The notes below the pieces were generated by a model. That model was not told the DNA's origin and searched no databases. It saw only the letters and a list, made by a program, of their open reading frames with translations. A stretch of DNA of 21,900 bases, taken from a virus. The position numbers and the translations under genes were made by a program. The DNA lies in the IMG/VR virus record IMGVR_UViG_3300032235_000595, positions 1 to 21,900 of that record. One strand, written 5' to 3'. Positions 11,969 through 19,199 of the stretch are shown one piece after another (position 1 is the stretch's first letter; every line of letters starts with the position of its first letter).

Positions 11969-12044
11969 CTTTTTTTGCCTCCTTTGTTTTTGATTTGTCG
12001 TTTCCTGTAGATACTTCTAAAGAAATTTTAAGAATTTTAATCAT
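11904..12044 (-). CDS. small charged ORF before csgF
   Basis: A 46-residue ORF from ATG at 12044 to TGA at 11904. It starts within the last codons of the membrane protein gene at 12037 and runs 65 bases into csgF in another frame. The start MIKILKISLEVSTG is mildly hydrophobic, and the rest is dense in Lys, Asp, Glu and Ser. There is no good Shine-Dalgarno site, so translation would depend on coupling, and the csgF ribosome site lies inside it. It may be a real small protein or a leader whose translation opens the csgF site. Confidence 0.35.
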   Translation of the reverse strand: MIKILKISLEVSTGNDKSKTKEAKKDEKDIESEPDTVKSKQSSGRQ

Positions 12045-12309
12045 TTCTATGTTTAGATTTATGTACATTATGGTCCTCCTCTATCTGCAGTACAACATTG
12101 ACCTTCTGTTGTAATCTAATTAAATCATTATCCAACATTCTAATTCTGTCGATAAGAGCAACTAAAATAACATTGGTTTCGGCAATCAATGGCATCAATT
12201 TGTCTGTAACAAACTTGTATATAAAATAGACAAAATATCCCATGCCCACCGAGGAAACGATAGGGAATCCATATTGTTTGATTAGGTCAGCTATTGCGGT
12301 GATGTTCAT
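12037..12309 (-). CDS. small membrane protein with coiled coil, paralogue of the next gene
   Basis: A 90-residue protein with one membrane helix near residues 14-33 (GFPIVSSVGMGYFVYFIYKF), followed by a heptad-like helix (LIDRIRMLDNDLIRLQQKV) and a charged end. It shares the pattern LI, GFPI, G-x-G/A-x-FVYF and a final DLIRL/DIIRL helix with the 95-residue product encoded just upstream, so the pair came from duplication. Size, single helix and location next to a CHAP hydrolase fit a holin or spanin-like part of a lysis module; YvrJ-like proteins also begin with GFPI. Position inside the curli-type unit leaves open a role in fibre export. Start and upstream stop overlap (TAATG). Confidence 0.75.
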   Translation of the reverse strand: MNITAIADLIKQYGFPIVSSVGMGYFVYFIYKFVTDKLMPLIAETNVILVALIDRIRMLDNDLIRLQQKVNVVLQIEEDHNVHKSKHRND

Positions 12310-12596
12310 TAGTCTCTCCTTGCATCGTTCTTACCATCTGCTCTGGCGATACGATCTAGATCCGGTCGCAGTCCTAGTGCAGAACTTACCACAGCATCGA
12401 GTCTAATGATATCGTGATTCATTGTTTTGACGCGATTATCCAAGCCAAGGATAATGCCCTGCATTCCCTTGATGCCTTTCAATACGCTTTCTAGTATATA
12501 ATTGATAACAAAATAGACAAAGACGCCGGCACCTAATGCAGAAGCTATAGGAAATCCGACGTCAGCTATTAATTTAAAAATCACATCCTGGTTCAT
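12309..12596 (-). CDS. small membrane protein with coiled coil, paralogue of the next gene
   Basis: A 95-residue protein built like its downstream neighbour: a short N-terminal helix, one membrane segment near residues 14-35 (GFPIASALGAGVFVYFVINY), a helix with MNHDIIRLD and a basic C-terminus. It has no recognisable Shine-Dalgarno site before ATG at 12596. Instead a TAAATAT late-type element ends only 5 bases upstream, so the element may serve the downstream genes or initiation may be unusual. It is the first gene of the unit that carries the curli genes. Holin-like function is plausible and unproven. Confidence 0.75.
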   Translation of the reverse strand: MNQDVIFKLIADVGFPIASALGAGVFVYFVINYILESVLKGIKGMQGIILGLDNRVKTMNHDIIRLDAVVSSALGLRPDLDRIARADGKNDARRD

Positions 12597-12601
12597 ATGA
12601 T

Positions 12602-12608
12602 ATATTTA
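12602..12608 (-). promoter_or_regulatory. T4-late-type element TAAATAT before the membrane/curli unit
   Basis: On the minus strand TGTAAATATATC contains TAAATAT, close to the T4 late promoter TATAAATA. It lies very near the ATG at 12596, closer than in the other cases, so its activity is less certain. Confidence 0.4.
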
Positions 12609-12645
12609 CAGGATACAGTATGTTAATTATGTAATATTATAATAC

Positions 12646-12717
12646 GTAAGTGGCGAAATCCACAGGACTTGTTATAGCCTTCGCCTAGCTTCGTGAGTCT
12701 CGCACTCAACCACTAAC
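12646..12717 (-). other. folded intergenic RNA segment
   Basis: The 158-base gap between the CHAP gene and the membrane protein pair contains no ORF. On the minus strand GTTAGTGG (12710-12717) can pair with CCACTTAC (12646-12653), enclosing hairpin GAGT-GCGAG-ACTC (12695-12707) and helix GGCGAA/TTCGCC (12652-12657 with 12680-12685). The second helix competes with the outer stem for two bases. A small cloverleaf-like shape results, but no tRNA T arm or anticodon is present. A leader element or processing site is possible. Confidence 0.4.
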
Positions 12718-12743
12718 TATGTTAGATACTCCTGCCGGACACA

Positions 12744-12750
12744 GTATTTA
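12744..12750 (-). promoter_or_regulatory. T4-late-type element TAAATAC
   Basis: On the minus strand TTGTTAAATACTG lies just after the CHAP gene stop (12755) and upstream of the folded segment. It would drive the folded leader and the membrane/curli unit and is better spaced for that than the element at 12602. Confidence 0.45.
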
Positions 12751-12754
12751 ACAA

Positions 12755-13567
12755 TTATACTACTCGATTTAGGCCGCCAGATCCTGAATAGGTAATCGGA
12801 CGATCGAAGTTAGCAGGAACTGTCCAGTTTCTACCAACGTAAACAATTGGCATTCTACCACTTCTAAATCCAACTTCTGTAAGATTGTTGCTTTGATTTC
12901 CGCCTGCTATTAAAACAGAGCCATTTGACGGATTATACCCTCGAAAAAAGCCAATGTGTCCGCCTCCTTTTCGAGAAAATACAACAACATCGTTTAATCT
13001 CCATTTAGATTTGTCATTTAAAGGAACAGCAGTGCCGTAACCTCGATATGCAAGGCTACTCAAAGTATTTAAGTGTCCGGCACCTGCAGACTTTAATATA
13101 AATCCGGAAAATCCTGCGCACCACGGAGTACTATCACTGCTGAGCCTAAATCCTACAGCTCGGTAACACTGCACGATATGTGCGTTTCTACCATTTTCTC
13201 TCCATGCGCCGGCCCTAGCTTGTAATAAACAATTATTAAGTGCGTTTGCTATTTTAGAAAAAGTGTCTGAGCCAGTTACTTCTCCAAGTAATTGTACTTC
13301 CCCTTCTTGAGGGACTTCGCCAACTCCTGTTAACCCAACTTCAGCTTCTTCTGGCGATATTGCTAGGACAGCAGATTGTTCTATTCCGGTAATCTGAGTC
13401 GGCGATAGCGAAACTAAGGCGCCACCGGCTGCACCGGCAGGAGGGTCGTATAAAACCACGTTGGCGTTATTTACAAATACGTCTTCGGATTTATATAAAT
13501 CCTTAACGCCGGGTTCATTTGAATCCTTTTGTGGTAAACTGTCTTTAATCCACGGTGGTACAGCCAT
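12755..13567 (-). CDS. CHAP-type peptidoglycan hydrolase with long N-terminal region
   Basis: A 270-residue protein. The C-terminal domain (about 105-250) matches the CHAP/TIGR02594 pattern: STPWCAGFSGFILKSAG with catalytic Cys near 150, SLAYRGYGTAV, then DVVVFSRKGGGHIGFFRGY with catalytic His near 204 and VLIAGGNQSN. Such enzymes cut cell-wall peptides or amide bonds. The first 100 residues are low in complexity and lack a signal peptide, so it could be a cytoplasmic endolysin needing a holin or a virion-associated lysin. AGGAGA lies 8 bases before ATG, and a late-type element is at 13586-13592. The two small membrane proteins downstream are candidate partners. Confidence 0.9.
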   Translation of the reverse strand: MAVPPWIKDSLPQKDSNEPGVKDLYKSEDVFVNNANVVLYDPPAGAAGGALVSLSPTQITGIEQSAVLAISPEEAEVGLTGVGEVPQEGEVQLLGEVTGSDTFSKIANALNNCLLQARAGAWRENGRNAHIVQCYRAVGFRLSSDSTPWCAGFSGFILKSAGAGHLNTLSSLAYRGYGTAVPLNDKSKWRLNDVVVFSRKGGGHIGFFRGYNPSNGSVLIAGGNQSNNLTEVGFRSGRMPIVYVGRNWTVPANFDRPITYSGSGGLNRVV

Positions 13568-13585
13568 TAACTATCTCCTAAAACA

Positions 13586-13592
13586 ATATTTA
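13586..13592 (-). promoter_or_regulatory. T4-late-type element overlapping a stop codon (CHAP gene)
   Basis: On the minus strand GCTTAAATATTG contains TAAATAT, whose first three bases are the TAA of the Sm-like gene. It lies 18 bases before the CHAP start. Confidence 0.55.
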
Positions 13593-13880
13593 AGCTAACT
13601 TAATACCAGTTGTGCCTTCGATGTACTGAGTCTGCATATCTTTAACAGTTTCGGCAATCATGATTACCTTATCCTTGTTGATCTTAAATGCCTTATCAAT
13701 GTTGGCAGTAAATGTCCACTGCTGCAATCCCAGTCCCTGCTGACTCATAACAAGTACTAGTGGCCGATGGATGGCATAATAGTCATCTCCAATTTCAGTT
13801 AGCTTACCGATGAGTTCTTCGCCTGTGACGATCTTTAATGTAACAACTTCGCCAACAGCGATGCCTTTTGTAATAATCAT
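13590..13880 (-). CDS. Sm-like (Hfq-like) beta-barrel phage protein
   Basis: A 96-residue protein whose first 60 residues resemble an Sm fold: GEVVTLKIVTGEELIGKLTEIGDDYYAIHRPLVL has the strand pattern V-x-L-K-x-x-x-G-E-E-x-I-G-K of Sm1 motifs, and a second strand region ends VIMIAETV. Similar proteins of unknown function occur in T4-like marine phages, from memory. Sm-like proteins usually bind RNA as rings, but no RNA-binding residues can be assigned here. It lies downstream of thyX with a 19-base gap; the ribosome site before 13880 (AAAGAA) is weak. Confidence 0.65.
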   Translation of the reverse strand: MIITKGIAVGEVVTLKIVTGEELIGKLTEIGDDYYAIHRPLVLVMSQQGLGLQQWTFTANIDKAFKINKDKVIMIAETVKDMQTQYIEGTTGIKLA

Positions 13881-13899
13881 ATCTAATTCTTTCTAAAAA

Positions 13900-14598
13900 T
13901 TATGGTAGTTTACGTTCAAACTCGGCCCACCACTCGAGTTCGGAAAGTGCTGCGTCAACATCTGGAAAATGCTGCTTGATGATTTCCCAGCACTGGTCCG
14001 CAACTTCACGATGTTCTTTCTGTGTTGCACGATCTCTTCGAATCTGACAGTAGTGAATCCATGAGCGAAGTGAGCCCTTCATAATTACCACAGATTCAGT
14101 TAGTCCTTCAGGAAGAACTGCGCGAGCTTGTTCCTTGGCAATACCATTTTCAATGGCCCACTTGTAGGATTCTTGAGCAGTATTTCGAACCTTGGCCTGC
14201 ATCATGCTCCACTCTTCTTCTAAGCGATTATCACTGACTTCAATGGAATTCTGACGATTCTTTAGATCTTGGAGACGAGCTTCTCGGATTACAAAGTCTA
14301 GATCCTTGGTAGGATCTGCATAACGCTGACTGTATTCCTGGAAACTGAAACTACGATGGCGCAGGATTTGACGTGCGATATCCCTAGTGGTTTTGATTTC
14401 CATGGCTATGTCCACCATTTCAAATGGTGACCAATGCTTTTCGCGAATCAAAAACTGAATTAGCTTCGACGCCGTCTTTGTATTGTTTTGATTGCTGGGA
14501 TTTGAAACTCTCGCTGCCCAAGCAACTAATTCATTTGCTGTAGTGCAGCCAGTGTATGCACTCGGTTTAGTAAGTCCAACTAATGATACTTGTGTCAC
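13900..14598 (-). CDS. thyX: ThyX, flavin-dependent thymidylate synthase
   Basis: A 232-residue enzyme that makes dTMP from dUMP using FAD, NADPH and methylene-tetrahydrofolate. The signature RHRxxS is present as RHRSFS (residues 80-85) followed by FQEYSQRY; the C-terminal part LRSWIHYCQIRRDRATQKEH is typical for nucleotide and flavin binding. Length matches the family. The start is GTG at 14598, overlapping the TGA of a 50-residue gene by 4 bases (GTGA), with GGAAA just before. It belongs to the nucleotide-supply block with nrdA and nrdB. Confidence 0.97.
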   Translation of the reverse strand: MTQVSLVGLTKPSAYTGCTTANELVAWAARVSNPSNQNNTKTASKLIQFLIREKHWSPFEMVDIAMEIKTTRDIARQILRHRSFSFQEYSQRYADPTKDLDFVIREARLQDLKNRQNSIEVSDNRLEEEWSMMQAKVRNTAQESYKWAIENGIAKEQARAVLPEGLTESVVIMKGSLRSWIHYCQIRRDRATQKEHREVADQCWEIIKQHFPDVDAALSELEWWAEFERKLP

Positions 14599-14747
14599 TT
14601 TCCGTCACTTTCTAATGTTTGTTCTAAGTACTCGACTCTTAATTTAAGTTCTGATATTAGTCCGTACAAAAACTCATCCGAGAATTCATATCCAGATCCG
14701 TTAAGTTTAGTCTTAAACTCAGTTGTGTGCTCTTTTATCTTGTCCAT
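14595..14747 (-). CDS. small hypothetical protein before thyX
   Basis: A 50-residue ORF, ATG at 14747 to TGA at 14595, with GAGGG about 6 bases before the start. It has an N-terminal charged helix and a C-terminal helix ISELKLRVEYLEQTLES with heptad spacing, suggesting a short coiled coil. It is coupled to thyX by a 4-base overlap and starts one base after the preceding small gene. No family is recognised. Confidence 0.6.
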   Translation of the reverse strand: MDKIKEHTTEFKTKLNGSGYEFSDEFLYGLISELKLRVEYLEQTLESDGK

Positions 14748-14748
14748 C

Positions 14749-14886
14749 TTACCCTCTTCTCATTGCGTTGCCAATTTGATTTATTTCTGACTTGCGACGA
14801 TTGTTTTCTCTTTCCAGAAAAGAAACTTTTTGCTCTAACTTGATGATAGCATCTTTGAGCTGTTTGATAGTCTGATCATCAGTCAT
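14749..14886 (-). CDS. small coiled-coil phage protein
   Basis: A 45-residue ORF, ATG at 14886 to TAA at 14749. Nearly all of it is one predicted amphipathic helix, IKQLKDAIIKLEQKVSFLER, then ENNRRKSEI. Short proteins with this FLERENNRRKSEI pattern are common in marine T4-like phages, by memory. It overlaps the end of the structural-type gene by 8 bases. Its role is unknown; oligomerisation through the coiled coil is likely. Confidence 0.65.
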   Translation of the reverse strand: MTDDQTIKQLKDAIIKLEQKVSFLERENNRRKSEINQIGNAMRRG

Positions 14887-15268
14887 CGTCGTCATGGCAC
14901 ATTGCTTCTATTGTTTTGTAATGAGCATATGCTTTCTGCAATGCTTCGTACTTAGCGAGCTTCTTTGGGTCTGGCGTTAATATTGACAAACGCTTTTCAA
15001 TTGCTTCCAACGAGTCAACAATGCTCTTGCCTTTGACTTTTACATCACCCTTAAAGTTAGCATCCCCTTCACATATAATACCACTGGAATAGTTAGGTGC
15101 CATTGTGGTATAGTTGTGGGCAGTTGCACCTGTTCCGCCGCCTGAGATACTAAAGGACGTCGAATTTGGAAAATAAGTCGACGCTGCACCAGTTAATGAG
15201 GTTGACAAAGATGAATAAGCCATAGTATCAATTGTTATAGTACCAGAGTCGTCGGTTTCATCGTTCAT
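14879..15268 (-). CDS. phage structural-type protein (Gly/Ser/Thr-rich with conserved C-terminus)
   Basis: A 129-residue protein starting MNDETDDSGT at 15268; a TTG start six codons earlier is possible. The N-terminal half is rich in Ser, Thr, Gly and Tyr, like fibre or baseplate decoration proteins. The C-terminal half, ANFKGDVKVKGKSIVDSLEAI followed by EKRLSILTPDPKKLAKYEALQKAY in pattern, closely matches a segment repeated in T4-like marine phage virion proteins, where a FKGDVKIKGKS strand is followed by a helix. The end is acidic (CHDDDD). It overlaps the glutaredoxin gene by 11 bases. A virion or assembly role is inferred from composition and family memory. Confidence 0.7.
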   Translation of the reverse strand: MNDETDDSGTITIDTMAYSSLSTSLTGAASTYFPNSTSFSISGGGTGATAHNYTTMAPNYSSGIICEGDANFKGDVKVKGKSIVDSLEAIEKRLSILTPDPKKLAKYEALQKAYAHYKTIEAMCHDDDD

Positions 15269-15500
15269 AAACCACCGTTCGATCAAAGTGCTTACGTAGC
15301 TCTGTGAACCCTCCGATCAAATTTCCATCAAGGAAAATCTGCGGAAGCGTTCGTGCATTAGGCACAGCTTCTAAAAGATCTTCTTTGGTGTAGCTTTCGC
15401 CAATCTTCTTTTCTTCGTATTCAATGCCCTTGATAGTTAAGAGCTGTTTTGCCTGTACGCAAAACGTGCAGTTATCCTTAGACCAAATTATTGCTTTCAT
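15258..15500 (-). CDS. glutaredoxin (NrdC-like)
   Basis: An 80-residue glutaredoxin. The active site CTFC follows the first strand (MKAIIWSKDNC), and the family's TLPQIFLDGNLIGGFTEL gives the cis-proline and glutathione-binding region. It supplies electrons to ribonucleotide reductase. The start at 15500 is preferred over an in-frame codon at 15536 because GGGGAAAG stands 6 to 7 bases before it and because the longer form would run into nrdB. It follows nrdB by 16 bases, and a TATAAAATA sequence covers the nrdB stop. Confidence 0.95.
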   Translation of the reverse strand: MKAIIWSKDNCTFCVQAKQLLTIKGIEYEEKKIGESYTKEDLLEAVPNARTLPQIFLDGNLIGGFTELRKHFDRTVVYER

Positions 15501-15516
15501 TATCTTTCCCCTTATT

Positions 15517-16617
15517 TTATAGATCTGGTAATTCACTATAGTCTAGGTTATCAGTCATTACACCGATAACGTAGCTTGTTGATTCTGCTTCCTGCAATGC
15601 AGTCTGCTTTTTGCTAGTATCTGCATGTTTGTTAAACCACGGAATTGGAGTGTTCTTCGGAGCAGGGTTCCAATACTTGATGCCAATCTGTTTGAGTGCA
15701 TCAACTGCGGTATAATCGACAAAATCGCAAAGAATGGCTGTGTTAAGACCAATAACTGGTCCTTTCTTGAACAAATATTCAGCCCACTGCTTTTCTTCGC
15801 GGATTACATCTTCGTAGATCTTCAATACTTCAGCTTCGCAGTCAGTCTTTGCTTTTGCAAAGCGAGGATCTTCCTTGACTACTTGATTGATCATCCAAGC
15901 TGTCCATTCCTTGTGCAGTAACTCATCGTTGAGAATCATTCCAATAATAGCGCCATTGCCGATGAAAATCTTATTTTCTACCATGGCAAGACTTGTTGCA
16001 AAGGATACCATAAACCTAAATGCTTCAAGTGCATAACTTGCATGAAGTGCTAGCCAAATAGCGTTAATATGCTCTTGCTCATCAACTTTTAATCCAAGCT
16101 CTTTCTGACAGTTAATATGATGTAGCTTATCATAATATGCGCCTACACTGGAAGCCATGTCAATGATTTCTTGTGTATTATGAATCGAATTGAACACTTC
16201 CTTAGGAACATTGTAAATGTTACGAATGATGTGACTGTATGAGCGACTATGGATGTTTGTTTCAAAGAAGCTCCAGTTGCTCATAATAGCTTCGAGTTCT
16301 GGAATAGAACATACTGGAGTAAAGACCTGCGCCGGCGCTCTACCCTGCAAACTATCAAGAGCAGTCTGTCTAAGAACGTTACTAGTAAAGATATGTGCTA
16401 CAGTTTCGCTGGCTTCCTTCATATCACTAGAGTCTTTAGTTAGTGAGATTTCTTCAGGAATCCAGTAAAAACCACGTGCAGTTTGTTCGATTTTTTGTAG
16501 TTTTTGGTACTTTACCTCCTCAAATCGCTGAATAGTTACAGGACCCGCAGGATCGAGAAACATTTTACGCTGAAGATAGTTTGTTTTAGTGGTTAAGTTA
16601 TACTGTGCTTTGCTCAC
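15517..16617 (-). CDS. nrdB: NrdB, class I ribonucleotide reductase small subunit
   Basis: A 366-residue radical-generating subunit. Di-iron ligands can be placed: D88 (TALDSLQGR), E119 and H123 (FFETNIHSRSY), E198 (ALEAFRF), E232 and H235 (DELLH), with the radical Tyr at 127. In E. coli and T4 the corresponding segment is SETIHSRSY, so here one extra residue separates Glu and His (ExxxH instead of ExxH). The C-terminal end (DNLDYSELPDL) is the usual acidic tail that docks on NrdA. The start overlaps the small gene upstream by 4 bases (ATGA). Confidence 0.96.
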   Translation of the reverse strand: MSKAQYNLTTKTNYLQRKMFLDPAGPVTIQRFEEVKYQKLQKIEQTARGFYWIPEEISLTKDSSDMKEASETVAHIFTSNVLRQTALDSLQGRAPAQVFTPVCSIPELEAIMSNWSFFETNIHSRSYSHIIRNIYNVPKEVFNSIHNTQEIIDMASSVGAYYDKLHHINCQKELGLKVDEQEHINAIWLALHASYALEAFRFMVSFATSLAMVENKIFIGNGAIIGMILNDELLHKEWTAWMINQVVKEDPRFAKAKTDCEAEVLKIYEDVIREEKQWAEYLFKKGPVIGLNTAILCDFVDYTAVDALKQIGIKYWNPAPKNTPIPWFNKHADTSKKQTALQEAESTSYVIGVMTDNLDYSELPDL

Positions 16618-16823
16618 GAATTCTCTCCAAAATGTTTAAGTAGTGCTTCGAGCTTATCCTCATATTCTGAAATATGCTCTAGCTCTCCTTCAATCGCAGA
16701 CATGATATCTGTATGATCATGTATAGCCATAGGATTAGCTAGCATGACCTCAATGTTAGTTTTATGCTTTAAAATGAGTGCTTCGAACTGAAGCTTTAAT
16801 GCCGCAATGATTGATTTTTTCAT
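16614..16823 (-). CDS. small conserved phage protein between nrdA and nrdB
   Basis: A 69-residue protein starting MKKSIIAALKLQFEALI at 16823, chosen over 16847 because AAAGGAA lies 7 bases before it and it clears the nrdA stop at 16835. It is helical and acidic, with NIEVMLANPMAIHDHTDI and EHISEYEDKLEALL, a pattern I associate with small marine phage proteins. No function is known; a place between nrdA and nrdB hints at a link to reductase, such as a regulator, but this is inference from position only. Confidence 0.75.
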   Translation of the reverse strand: MKKSIIAALKLQFEALILKHKTNIEVMLANPMAIHDHTDIMSAIEGELEHISEYEDKLEALLKHFGENS

Positions 16824-16834
16824 GTAAAGTTCCT

Positions 16835-19147
16835 TTATAGTTTGCAAGATTCACAGTCGCCCTCATCTAAGTCATCGAGACCAGATGGCAAATCGACAAT
16901 ATCATCTTCCTTAGACCCTTGCTTGTTGATCAAGCTGTAATAAAGTGTCTTAATTCCCCAATGGTGAGCTAACATAAGGTTCTTTGCAATAAGGGTAGTT
17001 GGAACTTTACGATCTGGGAAGAACGCTGGGTTATAAAATGTATCAGTTGAAATACTTTGATCCATCCAAGCTGCAAGAACAGCTGAAGTTTTTAAGTATC
17101 CAACGCAATCAGTTTGATCCCACATTAATTGATAATTCTTACGAACCTTGGCATTGTTATATTCGGGAACAACTTGCACAAAAGATCCAGCCTTTGATTC
17201 CTTAACTGAAATTAAGTTCATGGGCAAGGCAATTCCGTTAGTTGAATTAATCACAACCGAGCTTGACTCAACAGGAGCGATGGCTCCTACTGTGGCGTTT
17301 CGAACTCCGTAAGTTTTCATTTCAGAACGTAATGTTTCCCAATCAAGTTCCGGAGTGAAGTCTGCTAATTCATTAACACCATTGGCACGGAGCTCCCAAG
17401 TGAAGATGCCATGTCCGTAGCGAGTCTTGTCGCTGTCTAAGCACTTGCCGCGCTCTTTAGCAAGTTCAACGTTTGCCTCCATTAGGAAGTATGTTTGATG
17501 TTCTGCCCAGCTCTTAACTTCTTGTAGTGCTTCTGATTCGCCATACTTAAATCCTCGCTTGGCATGCCAGTATGCAAGATTAGTAACGCCGATACCAATT
17601 GGTCTAATTTCGTCGTTTGATAGTTTGCTTTGTATTGACAAGAAGTCTTGGTAGTCAAGAATATTGTTCAAGCTACGCAATAGAATACGACATGCTCTAC
17701 GCATATCTTCTGGATTCCTAAATGCACCCCAGTTCATACTTCCAAGTGTGCAAAGTGCAATACGCCCAGCTGGGTCGTCTAGTCTCTTAAAGCTCTTAGT
17801 GGGAAGTAGAATTTCAACACAAAGATTTGACTGATAGATGGTATGATATTCAGGATCAAACGGTCCCTGATTCATAACGTTATCAATGAACACTAGATAG
17901 ATTCTACCAGTGTCTGTACGTTCTTTGAGAATGCCGCCCTTGAAGACTTCTTCAGCGCTCATTGTCTTCTTACGCAAATCCTTGCGCTTTTCGTACTTTA
18001 CATAAAGCTCTTCAAACTTTGCAGTGTTTGTGTAGAATGCTTCATAAAGATCAGGAACTTCGTTTGGATCAAAGAATGTAATGTCCTGCTTCTTTTTAAA
18101 GCGACGCCAAAAGAATGCTGATAGAACAACTCCGTAATCCATGTGTCGTACACGAGTTTCTTCAGTGCCCTGGTTGTTCTTAAGAACAATCAAGTCATCA
18201 AACTGCAAATGCCATATAGGATAGAACACAGTAGCACTTGCGTTGCGAATGCCGCCTTGTGAGCAGCTACGAAGATCACCAAACCACTTTTTTAGAAACG
18301 GAACCATGCCAGTGTGCATGATTTCACCACCTCGGATAGGACTGCCTAGTGAGCGAAGTCTTCCAATTTCTAAGCCAATGCCGGCACGTTTGCTGGCATA
18401 CTTAGCCATCATTTCTCCCGAAGCAAAGATGCTATCAAGATCATCATCACTGCGGATAAGAACGCAACTAGAAAATTGTTTTGTAGGTGTACCGAGACCA
18501 GCCAGAACAGGAGTAGCCAAAGTAAAAAGACCATCGCTGGCTGCGTTATAATATTCTTTAACGAACTTAAGGCGTTTACTGTGCTCTTCCATATGGAAAG
18601 CTGTAGCTGCTGCAACCATATACCGAACTTGAGGAGTTTCATAGATTTCTTTCGTTGCTCTGTTGCGAACAAGATATTTTTCAATCATTTGTTCAATTGC
18701 TGCGTAAGAGCTTTCTTCGTCTTTGGAATGGTCGATAAATTCATTCATCTTATTCCAGTCGTCTTCTGAATACCAATTTAGTAATTCAGGAGTATAAAGA
18801 CCAACAGCAATATTTTTCTTTACAATTTCATAAAGATGCGGAGGATTATAATCTCCATAGACATCTTTACGTAGCATAGACAAACGCTGCTTACCTGCAA
18901 CGTATTGGTAGTTAGTATGACCGATGTCAGGATTTGCATCTACGTCGATTAGGTCAACAATTGCACGTAGAGTAATTTCATCAATTTCTCGAGAAGTAAT
19001 ACCATCGTAGAAATGTGGGTGGGCTTTGATTTCAATCATTGACTGACTGACATCTGCAGTGCCATTGCAGATTTTAGTGATTTGGGACTGCCATTTCTCT
19101 AATGACAGGGGCTCACTCATGCCCGACCGCTTGGTTACATTAATCAT
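16835..19147 (-). CDS. nrdA: NrdA, class I ribonucleotide reductase large subunit
   Basis: A 770-residue enzyme that reduces ribonucleoside diphosphates to deoxy forms. An N-terminal ATP-cone region (about 1-95, NVTKRSGMSEPLSLEKWQ) should give dATP feedback control. Catalytic residues are in place: C228 (FSSCVL), N441, C443 and E445 (SNLCVEI), C466 (IALCTLGS), the radical-transfer pair Y736-Y737 (KTLYYSL), and a C-terminal CESC (C765, C768) that relays electrons from glutaredoxin. AGGAAAG precedes ATG at 19147 by about 6 bases. A late-type element lies at 19193-19199. The order nrdA, small gene, nrdB, glutaredoxin indicates one operon. Confidence 0.97.
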   Translation of the reverse strand: MINVTKRSGMSEPLSLEKWQSQITKICNGTADVSQSMIEIKAHPHFYDGITSREIDEITLRAIVDLIDVDANPDIGHTNYQYVAGKQRLSMLRKDVYGDYNPPHLYEIVKKNIAVGLYTPELLNWYSEDDWNKMNEFIDHSKDEESSYAAIEQMIEKYLVRNRATKEIYETPQVRYMVAAATAFHMEEHSKRLKFVKEYYNAASDGLFTLATPVLAGLGTPTKQFSSCVLIRSDDDLDSIFASGEMMAKYASKRAGIGLEIGRLRSLGSPIRGGEIMHTGMVPFLKKWFGDLRSCSQGGIRNASATVFYPIWHLQFDDLIVLKNNQGTEETRVRHMDYGVVLSAFFWRRFKKKQDITFFDPNEVPDLYEAFYTNTAKFEELYVKYEKRKDLRKKTMSAEEVFKGGILKERTDTGRIYLVFIDNVMNQGPFDPEYHTIYQSNLCVEILLPTKSFKRLDDPAGRIALCTLGSMNWGAFRNPEDMRRACRILLRSLNNILDYQDFLSIQSKLSNDEIRPIGIGVTNLAYWHAKRGFKYGESEALQEVKSWAEHQTYFLMEANVELAKERGKCLDSDKTRYGHGIFTWELRANGVNELADFTPELDWETLRSEMKTYGVRNATVGAIAPVESSSVVINSTNGIALPMNLISVKESKAGSFVQVVPEYNNAKVRKNYQLMWDQTDCVGYLKTSAVLAAWMDQSISTDTFYNPAFFPDRKVPTTLIAKNLMLAHHWGIKTLYYSLINKQGSKEDDIVDLPSGLDDLDEGDCESCKL

Positions 19148-19192
19148 TCTTTCCTCATTATTATTATTTTTATCAGAGATCTTGTTAGACTG

Positions 19193-19199
19193 ATATTTA
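19193..19199 (-). promoter_or_regulatory. T4-late-type element overlapping a stop codon (nrdA)
   Basis: On the minus strand GGTAAATATCAG contains TAAATAT beginning at the TAA of the gene at 19197. A 45-base leader to nrdA follows. Confidence 0.5.

Noticed and set aside
12646-12717. A third tRNA gene
   Set aside because: There is no T arm, no anticodon loop and no CCA-ready acceptor end; only a loose cloverleaf-like fold.
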